Position numbers and translations under genes: made by a program | Origin: NS-11 sp036505795 | GTDB lineage: Bacteria; Nitrospirota; Nitrospiria; Nitrospirales; NS-4 | Length of the DNA stretch: 64,000 bases | Reading direction: 5' to 3' | Assembly (NCBI GenBank): GCA_036505795.1 | Contig: DASXSU010000033.1 | Location: forward strand, 17,037 to 81,036 | Shown: piece after piece, positions 7,412 through 14,828 of the stretch | Layout: every line of letters starts with the position of its first letter | How positions within the stretch are numbered: the first letter of the stretch is position 1 | Notes under the pieces: model-generated | Seen by the model: only the letters and a program-made list of their open reading frames with translations | What the model was told of the DNA's origin: nothing | Database searches by the model: none

Positions 7412-7870
7412 ATGTTTTCCGGCGAATACTTCTGCAAGTTGGACGAAAAGGGTCGGTTTCTTCTCCCGCCGCCTGTGCGTGAACTCCTGTCTGAAACCGG
7501 TGCCGCCGGCCCTGGAAAAACCGTCGTCTTCTTAAAGGTGCAGGAACTAGCTTCTCTGCGAGTGTATCCGCAAACCGAATGGGATACTGTCTTGAAGCAA
7601 ACGCGCGCCAAACTGGACGAGGAGCAAAGCCGGTTGTTCATGCATTTCGTGGTCTCGGAGACTTCCACATCTGAAGTGGACAAAGCCGGGCGCATCCTCA
7701 TTCCTGGCAAACTGCGGAAGCATGTCAATCTGGATGACGATCAAGAGATTGTGCTCGTCGGCATGTACGAGCATTTAGAAGTATGGGGGCCGACAGAGTG
7801 GCGCCGTTATGTGACAAGAACGCAGGAACGGCATGAAGCCTCTATGTCGAAGATCATGGACCTTCTGTAG
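7412..7870 (+). CDS. mraZ: MraZ, division/cell-wall cluster transcriptional regulator
   Basis: A 152-residue protein with two AbrB-like MraZ half-domains. The first has FSGEYFCKLDEKGRFLLPPPVRELL, the second SEVDKAGRILIPGKLRKHVNL followed by EIVLVGMYEHLEVW. These are the paired DxxGRxxxP motifs of MraZ. The family binds TGGGN repeats and represses the dcw operon. In most bacteria mraZ is the first dcw gene; here it stands ~23 kb from rsmH on the other strand, while three MraZ-type pentamers remain at the dcw promoter. A GTG one codon upstream (7409) is an alternative start. It probably forms an operon with the HTH gene. Confidence 0.85.
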   Translation: MFSGEYFCKLDEKGRFLLPPPVRELLSETGAAGPGKTVVFLKVQELASLRVYPQTEWDTVLKQTRAKLDEEQSRLFMHFVVSETSTSEVDKAGRILIPGKLRKHVNLDDDQEIVLVGMYEHLEVWGPTEWRRYVTRTQERHEASMSKIMDLL

Positions 7871-7873
7871 CGA

Positions 7874-8506
7874 ATGGTCCGACGCCGCTCGGGCCATCCA
7901 CCACGCTCCGGCCCTGTTGTTGTACGGCTTACTTCGTACAGGCCGCCTGCTCAATGCCAGAATGTAGTCTCTGTGAATAATTCCTCACTGGTTCCGCAGC
8001 CCCAGACCCATAATCCCCTCCCCCATCGACGTGGCGGGCAATTGGGACAGGCGCCTCTCACCGGTCGGAACACTCCAGGAACTGCGCAAAGTAAACGTCC
8101 GGCCCCCGGAGAAATTCCGTCTGACCCATTTTCCCTGACGCTCATCCTTCCTCTACCCCCAAGCATTAATCACCAATACGCGACCGTACAAGGGCGCCGC
8201 GTCCTGTCCTCCGCGGGCCGCCGCTTTAAGATCCACGTCGGTCAAGAACTGCTCTGTCTATTGGCTCGCTGCAACTCCATTACTTCTACTATGCGGGTGC
8301 CGGACCGTAGTCGGCTTGCGCTTGATCTTCGTTTTTATTTTGTGTCGGCCCTGCGACGGGATATCGATAGCGGCCTCAAGATTACCCAGGACGCCCTGTG
8401 CGAGGCGCTGGGAATCAACGACAACCGCATCGTGGAAGTGAGCCTGAGAAAAGAAGTGGACGCGTTGGCGCCACGGATGGAACTGTCGCTTCACGTGACG
8501 GACTGA
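7874..8506 (+). CDS. RusA-like Holliday junction resolvase family protein with N-terminal extension
   Basis: The C-terminal ~125 residues (from about residue 85) show the RusA pattern: LPLPPSINHQY at the start, then RRDIDSGLKITQDALCEALG (the Asp-rich metal and Lys site) and INDNRIVEVSLRK. RusA enzymes cleave Holliday junctions as dimers and are mostly of phage origin. No other phage gene is nearby. The first ~80 residues are Pro/Arg-rich, low in complexity and unlike any RusA, so the true start may be GTG 7973 or the region may be poorly conserved. It begins 3 bp after mraZ, so it is probably in the same transcript. Confidence 0.65.
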   Translation: MVRRRSGHPPRSGPVVVRLTSYRPPAQCQNVVSVNNSSLVPQPQTHNPLPHRRGGQLGQAPLTGRNTPGTAQSKRPAPGEIPSDPFSLTLILPLPPSINHQYATVQGRRVLSSAGRRFKIHVGQELLCLLARCNSITSTMRVPDRSRLALDLRFYFVSALRRDIDSGLKITQDALCEALGINDNRIVEVSLRKEVDALAPRMELSLHVTD

Positions 8507-8518
8507 TACTCGCCCGCA

Positions 8519-8547
8519 TTGCTTTGTCCGCTTCCGCTCCGTATAAT
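8519..8547 (+). promoter_or_regulatory. Predicted promoter with perfect TATAAT, 9 nt from the start codon
   Basis: TTGCTT (8519-8524) and TATAAT (8542-8547) are separated by 17 bp. The ATG of the next gene is at 8557, so transcription would begin almost at the start codon (leaderless), and no Shine-Dalgarno motif is visible. Confidence 0.5.
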
Positions 8548-8556
8548 CCTGCTCCT

Positions 8557-8892
8557 ATGACTTTCTTCTCGCCGCTGATTACCCGCAAGAATGCCGTTGT
8601 CGAGAAACATCAGCTGGAGGGCAATGACGCCCCAGGGCGGAATTTCGTTCGGATGGTGCCTGTCACTCGTACCATTACCGGCTATACGGCAAAGGTTCAG
8701 TACGAATCGGTATCGGCCGAGACCTCGTCACATCCAACGATCCCTGAGGCCATATGCGCTCTGGCTCAGAAGCTCCAGGAAATGGGATTCTCGCGTCTCC
8801 GAACCCGGGTCAACTTCCGTGGCGCCCGCTACCTCGCCGAAAAAGAACCCTGGATCGATTATCCGGACCCCCTCAACCCGGTAAAGTCTTAA
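8557..8892 (+). CDS. Small protein of unknown function
   Basis: A 111-residue soluble protein. I recognise no family. The N-terminal half is mixed and beta-like (MVPVTRTITGYTAKVQY), followed by a likely helix (IPEAICALAQKLQEMGF) and a short basic strand (LRTRVNFRGARYL). A perfect TATAAT lies 9 nt before the ATG and there is no ribosome site, which supports ATG 8557 and suggests a leaderless message. Its last 20 bp overlap the end of the converging serine-hydrolase gene. Confidence 0.55.
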   Translation: MTFFSPLITRKNAVVEKHQLEGNDAPGRNFVRMVPVTRTITGYTAKVQYESVSAETSSHPTIPEAICALAQKLQEMGFSRLRTRVNFRGARYLAEKEPWIDYPDPLNPVKS

Positions 8893-10000
8893 TCACGGTA
8901 TCGTGTAGCGTAGGTCGGAACTGCCGGATGCGGTTGTTCTGCCGGCTCGGATGCACCCGGTTCGTCAGCAGCACGACGATGAGGTTTCGTTCAGGATCTA
9001 TCCATACCGAGCTGCCGGTGAACCCGAGATGGCCGAACGAGGATGCAGAAAAGAAGCGGCCTGAGGACGAGGGCTCGCCCGCCGGCCCAAGCGATGGCGT
9101 ATCCCAACCCAGCGCCCAACTCGATTCCGATGCAGTGTGCTGCCGGTAGGTGAATTGTTGGGCCCACTGACGCGGCAGGGAGGAGCTGTCGCCTCGCACC
9201 GTGGCCAGCCAGACCCGACACGAATCCAACACGGCCCGGGCGGTGCCGAACAGCCCCGCATGGGAGGAGACTCCGCCCATGACCGCGGCATGCTCATCAT
9301 GCACCTCGCCTCGAAGGAGACGGCCCCGCCATTCATCCTGCTCGGTCGCGGCGAATACACGATTGCTGATGGACACCCCGCCTGTTGGTCCGGTCTCACT
9401 CATGTAAAACAGCCCCTCGAAACCGAGCCGTGGAAACACCTCCTCGTGGCAGAGACTGGCCCAATCCTTACCACTCACCCGTTCAAGCATCTCCCCGAGT
9501 AGAATAAATCCCAGATCGCTGTAGAGAGACCGGGCGCCGACCGGTTCTACCAGCGGCTCATGCCGAATCGCTTCATATATGGCCCGGCGTCGCGCTTCCA
9601 CCGGCTTTTCCCGTAACCGCCTCCCATCCGGGACGATCCGCTCATAGAACGGTCGCCAAGCTGGAAGCCCTGCGGCATGATTGAGTAGCTGACGAACGGT
9701 CGCCCGGCACAACTCTTTCTGTTCCAGTCCCGGAATGTAGCGCTCCAGCCGGCTATCCAAATCAATCCTGCCGTCTGCGGTCATGAGCACCGCAGCGCTC
9801 ACTGCAGCAAGAGGCTTCGTCAATGAAGCCAGATCATAGACTGTCTCGCAGGAAGCAGGTTCAGGATGGGGAAGCAGGGAGGCGTGGCCGTAAGCGGCAT
9901 AGTGGATGATTTGGCTCTGATGCCACACCAGAAGCACGGCCCCTGGAAAGACTCCTTCCTCTACACCCTGCTGCATCCGCTCAGCAACCGGCTCAGCCAT
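8873..10000 (-). CDS. Serine hydrolase of the beta-lactamase class C / EstB family
   Basis: A 375-residue protein with the three active-site elements of penicillin-binding-protein-like hydrolases. S-x-x-K is SLTK at residues 59-62, the Y-x-N equivalent is YSD in SLYSDLGF, and HLGFTGSS stands for the K/H-T/S-G motif. No signal peptide is evident, unlike true AmpC enzymes, so a cytoplasmic esterase or D-amino peptidase role is more likely than antibiotic resistance. It follows yggU with 3 bp between, at the far end of the division-gene operon. It may act on peptidoglycan fragments, which is inference from position. Confidence 0.75.
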   Translation of the reverse strand: MAEPVAERMQQGVEEGVFPGAVLLVWHQSQIIHYAAYGHASLLPHPEPASCETVYDLASLTKPLAAVSAAVLMTADGRIDLDSRLERYIPGLEQKELCRATVRQLLNHAAGLPAWRPFYERIVPDGRRLREKPVEARRRAIYEAIRHEPLVEPVGARSLYSDLGFILLGEMLERVSGKDWASLCHEEVFPRLGFEGLFYMSETGPTGGVSISNRVFAATEQDEWRGRLLRGEVHDEHAAVMGGVSSHAGLFGTARAVLDSCRVWLATVRGDSSSLPRQWAQQFTYRQHTASESSWALGWDTPSLGPAGEPSSSGRFFSASSFGHLGFTGSSVWIDPERNLIVVLLTNRVHPSRQNNRIRQFRPTLHDTVIKTLPG

Positions 10001-10003
10001 TTC

Positions 10004-10303
10004 TCAGAGGCAGGCGGGGTGGGATAAACAGGCACGGACCTGGTCATCGCTGAGTCCGTCAATCCGTACGATTTTGTTGCGGGAGTGCTCCCCTTTGACG
10101 AGAGCCAACTGTGATAGAGGGACGTCCAGCAAGGCAGAGAGCAATCCCAGGCAGGCACTATTCGCAGCGCCCTCTACCGGAGGCGCCGTCACGCGCAGCT
10201 TGACTGTGTTGCCGATCCATCCGGCGACCGCATTTTTGCTGGAGCGCGGCTGAATCCGTATCGCCAAGGATGTAGACAGGCGCGCATTCCTCGTTCGAGG
10301 CAT
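10004..10303 (-). CDS. DUF167 family protein (YggU-like)
   Basis: A 99-residue protein with the DUF167 signature: IRIQPRSSKNAVAGW, then LRVTAPPVEGAANSACLGLLSALLDVP and LVKGEHSRNKIVRIDG. The family is a small alpha/beta fold of unknown function, very often encoded beside yggT and yggS. The same neighbourhood is found here (yggS, proC, yggT, divIVA, yggU), so identification is solid even though the role is not known. It is soluble and probably cytoplasmic. Confidence 0.8.
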   Translation of the reverse strand: MPRTRNARLSTSLAIRIQPRSSKNAVAGWIGNTVKLRVTAPPVEGAANSACLGLLSALLDVPLSQLALVKGEHSRNKIVRIDGLSDDQVRACLSHPACL

Positions 10304-10307
10304 CCTT

Positions 10308-10784
10308 CTAGCGGTTACGCGGGTCGACAGTATCGGAATCCAACTCTTCCAATTCGATCATTTTTTGAAAACCCTGAAGGAGGGCCCGAAACTTCTCCAA
10401 CGCCATGATACGTTGGCGCTGCAGCGCCAGAATTTCCCTCTGGAGAACGCCATATTCCTCCTGAGTTTTCTTCAAAACATCATCTGCTTTAAGCTCGGCT
10501 TCCTTTAGAATTAACTCAGCCTCGCGCTGTGCGGCTTGCTTCAGGTTCTCGCTTATCCTTTGCGTCGACACGAGGACGTCATTTAGCGCCGATTCCTTCT
10601 GCCGCAAGCCCTGCAGTTGCCCCTGCGTCGCCTCGAGCTGCTCCTTCAGGGCCGCGTTCTCTTTGACCAGGTCCTCCATGGCTTCAGACACTGTGCGGAG
10701 AAAGGCTCCCACTTCTTCGGGATCGAAACCCCGAAAGCGACTCTTAAACTCCTGTTGCTGAACGTCGAGCGGCGTGATCTTCAT
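10308..10784 (-). CDS. divIVA: DivIVA-domain protein
   Basis: A 158-residue protein. The first ~35 residues are the DivIVA membrane-binding/crossed-loop region (MKITPLDVQQQEFKSRFRGF followed by DPEEVGAFL), and almost all the rest is coiled coil. DivIVA binds curved membrane at poles and septa and recruits division or wall-growth factors. I chose ATG 10784 because AGAGGG stands six bases before it and the MKITPLDV start matches the family; a TTG five codons upstream is unlikely. It lies at the end of the division cluster, as in Gram-positive bacteria, although the rest of the window looks diderm. Confidence 0.85.
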   Translation of the reverse strand: MKITPLDVQQQEFKSRFRGFDPEEVGAFLRTVSEAMEDLVKENAALKEQLEATQGQLQGLRQKESALNDVLVSTQRISENLKQAAQREAELILKEAELKADDVLKKTQEEYGVLQREILALQRQRIMALEKFRALLQGFQKMIELEELDSDTVDPRNR

Positions 10785-10855
10785 TGGCTTCCCTCTCAAT
10801 AAGCTGACCCTTCACCTCGGCTCTGTCTACCCGAGCGGGGGGAAAGGATCAGGGC

Positions 10856-11167
10856 TCAGCGCATACGCACGCTAAAATCGGATAACGTTGTCACAACCAC
10901 TAGATCCACCAAATACACCACGACGATCAGTACGAGAGGCGACAAGTCAATGGCCATTCCCCCGTACCCCTTGAACCGAAACAACCTTCGGCGAATCGGA
11001 TCCAGCAGAGGGTCGGTCAGTCGATTGAGCATCTGGACAATCGGATTCCAAGGATCGGGGTTGACCCAACTGATCAAGGCGCGAATGATGATCACCCAGA
11101 TATATGCCTGCAGAATCATGTGCAGGACCACGGCCAGCGCCGAAAGGATATTTGCTGCGACAAACAT
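10856..11167 (-). CDS. YggT family membrane protein
   Basis: A 103-residue protein with two hydrophobic segments (about residues 5-30 and 72-95) flanking the conserved loop WVIIIRALISWVNPDPWNPIVQMLNRLTDPLLDPIRR, whose NPDPWNP and TDPLLxPxR parts define the YggT family. The ATG overlaps the proC stop as TAATG, so translation is coupled. The family is linked to division and cell shape in several bacteria, and YlmG homologues in cyanobacteria and chloroplasts affect nucleoid distribution. Its exact role here is inferred from gene order only. Confidence 0.8.
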   Translation of the reverse strand: MFVAANILSALAVVLHMILQAYIWVIIIRALISWVNPDPWNPIVQMLNRLTDPLLDPIRRRLFRFKGYGGMAIDLSPLVLIVVVYLVDLVVVTTLSDFSVRMR

Positions 11168-11973
11168 TACTGTCTTCCTAATTCCTCGGCGCGTTTGGTC
11201 GCGGCCTCAACGGCCGCCATGAACGCCGCCCGAACGCCTCCGGCTTCAAGCGCATACAACCCGGCGATGGTCGTCCCTCCGGGTGACGCCACCTTATCCT
11301 TCAGCCGTCCGGGGTGCTCATTCGTCTCGATCTGCAGCTTGGCGGCACCAAACACAGTTTGTGACGCCAGCAACAGTGCCGTTTCACGAGGCAGACCCAT
11401 TTTCACCCCTCCGTCTGCCAATGCTTCGATCACCTGGAAGATATAGGCCGGTCCGCTGCCGCTCAAGCCGGTTACGGCATCCATTAGACTTTCCTCGACA
11501 AGGATGACCTTTCCGACCGCTTCGAAAATGCGAATGGCCAGCGCCCGGTCCTCGGACGACACGAGCGGGGAGATTGCCAGGGCCGAGGCGCCGGCGCGAA
11601 CCAGAACCGGCGTATTGGTCATTACCCGGACCAGTTTGCGATTCCCGCCCAACGCGGCTGCAATCCTCGCCATTGGGATGCCGGTCGCGACGGAGATGAT
11701 CAGCGTGTGCGCCGGAAGAATGTCCTTGAGGCCTTCCAGCACCCGGTTCATCGTTTGCGGCTTCACCGCCAGCACGAGAACATCCGCCCAGGCGGCCGCC
11801 TCTTGGTTATCGGATCCGATTCGGATGCCGTACCGCGTCCGGAGCGCGCTCAGACGCTCTCCGTCCACGTCCGTGGTCCAGAGATCCGCAGGGGTGGCGG
11901 CGCCGTCAGCCAATAGCCCGGCAAGCAGGGCCTCTCCCATGTTCCCGGCCCCGATAATCGCGATCTTCGTCAT
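11167..11973 (-). CDS. proC: Pyrroline-5-carboxylate reductase
   Basis: A 268-residue enzyme for the last step of proline synthesis, reducing pyrroline-5-carboxylate with NAD(P)H. The N-terminal Rossmann motif is IGAGNMGEALLAGLL. The C-terminal catalytic domain has the P5CR signature DAVTGLSGSGPAYIF and the KVASPGGTTIAGL segment. Length is normal. It overlaps yggS by 4 bp (ATGA) and yggT by 1 bp. The yggS-proC-yggT block is a common conserved cluster, probably linking PLP homeostasis and proline metabolism to the division operon by position only. Confidence 0.93.
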   Translation of the reverse strand: MTKIAIIGAGNMGEALLAGLLADGAATPADLWTTDVDGERLSALRTRYGIRIGSDNQEAAAWADVLVLAVKPQTMNRVLEGLKDILPAHTLIISVATGIPMARIAAALGGNRKLVRVMTNTPVLVRAGASALAISPLVSSEDRALAIRIFEAVGKVILVEESLMDAVTGLSGSGPAYIFQVIEALADGGVKMGLPRETALLLASQTVFGAAKLQIETNEHPGRLKDKVASPGGTTIAGLYALEAGGVRAAFMAAVEAATKRAEELGRQ

Positions 11974-12764
11974 GTCTCACCCGCGATCGCACGCACCCGA
12001 TGCTCGGTTTCTCGCGATCCGAACAATGCGCTGCCGATTCGCACCATTGTCGCGCCCTCTTGGATGGCGCATTCGAAATCACCTGACATACCCATCGAGA
12101 GTTCCTTGGTCCCGACCCCTGGAATCCTCTCGCTCTCCAATCGTAACGCCAATTGTTTTAAGTGACGGAAATGGGGCCGGGAATCTTCGGGAGAAGCGGC
12201 GGCGGGCGCGATGGTCATTAAGCCCTTGATCTCGATGTTCTTGAAATTCGCGACCTTACCAGCCGCCTCCATCAGTGTGTCCGGGCTAAAGCCATGCTTG
12301 CTTGGTTCGCCTGAAACATTCACTTCGAGAAGCACAGGTTGGACCATGTTCCGCTCCTGAAGCGCTCGCTGCAAACGTTCGGCCACATCCACTCGATCAA
12401 TCGCATGCAGGAGCGAGAAGCGACCGATGATCGCCTTGATCTTATTGGTTTGAAGCGGCCCGAGAAAATGCCACTCCAGGCCGGCCGTTCCACCCAACGC
12501 CTCCATTTTGGCTATAGCCTCCTGAACTCGACTCTCACCGAAAGTTCGGCAGCCGCACGACGCCGCTTCTAGGACCCGTTCCGGCGCGACCGTCTTGGTG
12601 ACGGCAATGACACGGACCTCCGCCGGGTTGCGTCCCGAAGAATGTGCCGCGCGTTCGACGCGCATACGAACCCTTTCCAGCCTCTCATTGAACTCCTCCC
12701 GCTCCGCTCTGTCTTCCACAAATCCCCTTATGTACATATCTGGGCCGTGAGTGGCCCGGATCAC
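11970..12764 (-). CDS. yggS: PLP homeostasis protein, YggS/PROSC family
   Basis: A 264-residue single-domain TIM-barrel protein of the YggS/YlmE type. The PLP-binding lysine is in VRVIAVTKTV. Other family motifs are FGESRVQEA, WHFLGPLQTNK, LLEVNVSGEPSKHGF, LSMGMSGDFE and MVRIGSALFG. Members bind pyridoxal phosphate without catalysing a known reaction and keep free PLP balanced. The start is GTG 12764; an ATG nine codons in (12737) is also possible. It lies 42 bp after pgeF and overlaps proC by 4 bp. Confidence 0.9.
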   Translation of the reverse strand: MIRATHGPDMYIRGFVEDRAEREEFNERLERVRMRVERAAHSSGRNPAEVRVIAVTKTVAPERVLEAASCGCRTFGESRVQEAIAKMEALGGTAGLEWHFLGPLQTNKIKAIIGRFSLLHAIDRVDVAERLQRALQERNMVQPVLLEVNVSGEPSKHGFSPDTLMEAAGKVANFKNIEIKGLMTIAPAAASPEDSRPHFRHLKQLALRLESERIPGVGTKELSMGMSGDFECAIQEGATMVRIGSALFGSRETEHRVRAIAGET

Positions 12765-12806
12765 TGGGATGTTTATTCTACTTGATGGAGCAGACTTTGA
12801 TAAGCA

Positions 12807-13580
12807 CTATTCAAGAAGCGCGATACCACTAGTCATGTGCCGCGTGCCTTTTCCGTCACGACGGTATGAGTAGAACAGGTCCGGATGACAGGCGGTGCAC
12901 ACGTTTACTGCCGCAATGCGAAGGAGGTCAACTCCTGCTTCTTTGAGCGCGAGGCGGTTCAGCCGCCGGAGATCAAGTTGTCCACGGCCCGGCATTGTTT
13001 CCTCTAGCGCCTCGGACCAGTAGGGAAAGGCTCGTTTCAAGGGTTGCATGACCGGCTCATCCACTTCATAACAGCACGGCCCGATAGACGGCCCAATAGC
13101 TGCGCGCAACAGTCCAGGCTTGCAGCCAAAGAGCTCGTGCATCATCCGAACCACCTTGCGCGAGATCCCCCCGACCGTCCCTCGCCATCCAGCGTGCACT
13201 GAGGCGACAACGCCGCGATCGGCGTCCATTAACAGAATTGGAACGCAATCAGCAGTTCGAACTGTCACCCAGGTCCGAGGCCGGTCTGTGATGATCGCGT
13301 CGAAACCCTTCGACAAGGCGGCTTCTTGGACTTCGGACTGGGTCATCCCCCGATGAAGGACAAGAGCCTCCGTGCCATGCACCTGTTTGACGGAAACGAC
13401 CTGAACGCCTGAGCCGGATTCGCGCAACTCGTTCGGTGCACCGGGCAATCTGGTGCCGAACATATGGGTGACCCCGATGAGGCCTTCATCAAACGCCGGG
13501 ATCGTGATGGCGCCACCGCCAAGCGATGACAGTCCACCTTTCTTGTTCGCAGCTCTTGAAGGAGACGATCCATACCTCAT
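12807..13580 (-). CDS. pgeF: Purine nucleoside phosphorylase/laccase-domain protein (YfiH/PgeF family)
   Basis: A 257-residue protein of the former DUF152 family. The zinc-site motifs are KQVHGTEA, TADCVPILL, VHAGWRGTVGGI and the C-terminal CTACHPDLFYSYRRD. Members were described as polyphenol oxidases, then as purine nucleoside phosphorylase/adenosine deaminases, and in E. coli (PgeF) as a peptidoglycan editing factor that removes L-Ser misincorporated by MurC. Its place directly after ftsZ, in the same operon as murC, favours the wall-editing role here. It lies 60 bp after ftsZ. Confidence 0.85.
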   Translation of the reverse strand: MRYGSSPSRAANKKGGLSSLGGGAITIPAFDEGLIGVTHMFGTRLPGAPNELRESGSGVQVVSVKQVHGTEALVLHRGMTQSEVQEAALSKGFDAIITDRPRTWVTVRTADCVPILLMDADRGVVASVHAGWRGTVGGISRKVVRMMHELFGCKPGLLRAAIGPSIGPCCYEVDEPVMQPLKRAFPYWSEALEETMPGRGQLDLRRLNRLALKEAGVDLLRIAAVNVCTACHPDLFYSYRRDGKGTRHMTSGIALLE

Positions 13581-13640
13581 CGCAAGTGACCTGTCTTGTT
13601 AGACCCTCTACCGCTTTCGGGGTGACACGCGTCCGCGAAT

Positions 13641-14804
13641 TTAATCCCCTTGCCGTCGAAGAAAGGTCGGCACATCCCATTCTTCTTCGGTTGCCATCAT
13701 CGTTCGCGGGGCGGTTCGCTCGGAACCATTTTCCCGGCTGGCCGCGGCACGTCGCATAAACGCAGGCCGATCAACCCGGCTCGGTTGGGAATCTCTTGCC
13801 GGATCGTCGATGATCGTCTGCATTGACCGGACGCTGGGATGCGAAAGGATCTCTTCGCGTTCAAATCCGGTCGCGATGACGGTGATCATCACCTCATCTT
13901 TGAGGGAGTCGTTGATCACGGCTCCGAAGATGATGTTCGCATCCTTGTCGGCTCCCTGCTGGATGATGGACGAGGCTTCGCTGACTTCGTGTAGAGAAAG
14001 GTCGGGACCACCCGTGATATTAAGAAGGACCCCCTTGGCCCCCTCGATGGAGCCCTGTTCCAACAGCGGACTGCAGATCGCTTTTTGAGCGGCCTCGACA
14101 GCACGGTTTGGCCCGCGGGCGATGCCCATCCCCATGACCGCGCGGCCCATATGGCCCATGACCGTGCGGACATCGGCAAAGTCCACATTGACCAGGCCAG
14201 GCACTTTGATGACATCGGCAATACCTTGAATGGCTTGTCGCAAGACGTCATCGGCCACCTTAAAAGCCTCACGCAGCGGCGTGGTCTTATCGATGACGCC
14301 TAGAAGCCGCTGATTGGGAATCAGCAACAAGGTGTCTACGTATTTGCGGAGCTCCTTCAGCCCGTCCTCTGCCCGCGCCATCCGTTTGCCGCCTTCAAAC
14401 TGAAAAGGCTTCGTCACCACCGCAACGGTGAGCGCCTTCATTTCACGTGCGATGCAGGCTATGACCGGCGCGGCGCCGGTTCCGGTGCCGCCGCCCATGC
14501 CCGCCGTAACAAAAACCATATCGCAGCCTTCGAGCGCCTGACGGATTTGATCCGCGCTTTGAAGGGCTGCTTCGTGCCCGACTTCAGGGTTCGCTCCCGC
14601 TCCCAGGCCGTTCTTGCCGATCCGTATTTTGGTCGGCGCTTGGGATATCCCTAAAGCTTGCGCGTCCGTATTCACCGCGATGAATTCTACCCCCTCCACT
14701 CCCGAGGCGATCATGGTGTTGACCGCATTACACCCGGCCCCGCCGACACCGATGACCTTGATTTTCGCATCCGAGACCGTGACCTCATCGTCAAGCAGAA
14801 ACAT
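13641..14804 (-). CDS. ftsZ: Cell division GTPase FtsZ
   Basis: A 387-residue tubulin homologue that polymerises into the Z ring at midcell. The GTP-binding tubulin signature GGGTGTG is at residues 104-110 and the N-terminal GGAGCNAVN loop is intact. The T7 synergy loop is present in NVDFADVRTVM. A variable linker after residue ~320 leads to a short conserved C-terminal peptide ending DVPTFLRRQ, the docking site for FtsA and other partners. It follows ftsA by 24 bp and closes the classical dcw order. Confidence 0.97.
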   Translation of the reverse strand: MFLLDDEVTVSDAKIKVIGVGGAGCNAVNTMIASGVEGVEFIAVNTDAQALGISQAPTKIRIGKNGLGAGANPEVGHEAALQSADQIRQALEGCDMVFVTAGMGGGTGTGAAPVIACIAREMKALTVAVVTKPFQFEGGKRMARAEDGLKELRKYVDTLLLIPNQRLLGVIDKTTPLREAFKVADDVLRQAIQGIADVIKVPGLVNVDFADVRTVMGHMGRAVMGMGIARGPNRAVEAAQKAICSPLLEQGSIEGAKGVLLNITGGPDLSLHEVSEASSIIQQGADKDANIIFGAVINDSLKDEVMITVIATGFEREEILSHPSVRSMQTIIDDPARDSQPSRVDRPAFMRRAAASRENGSERTAPRTMMATEEEWDVPTFLRRQGD

Positions 14805-14828
14805 GCGCGCCTCCCTGTTGCTGAAGAG

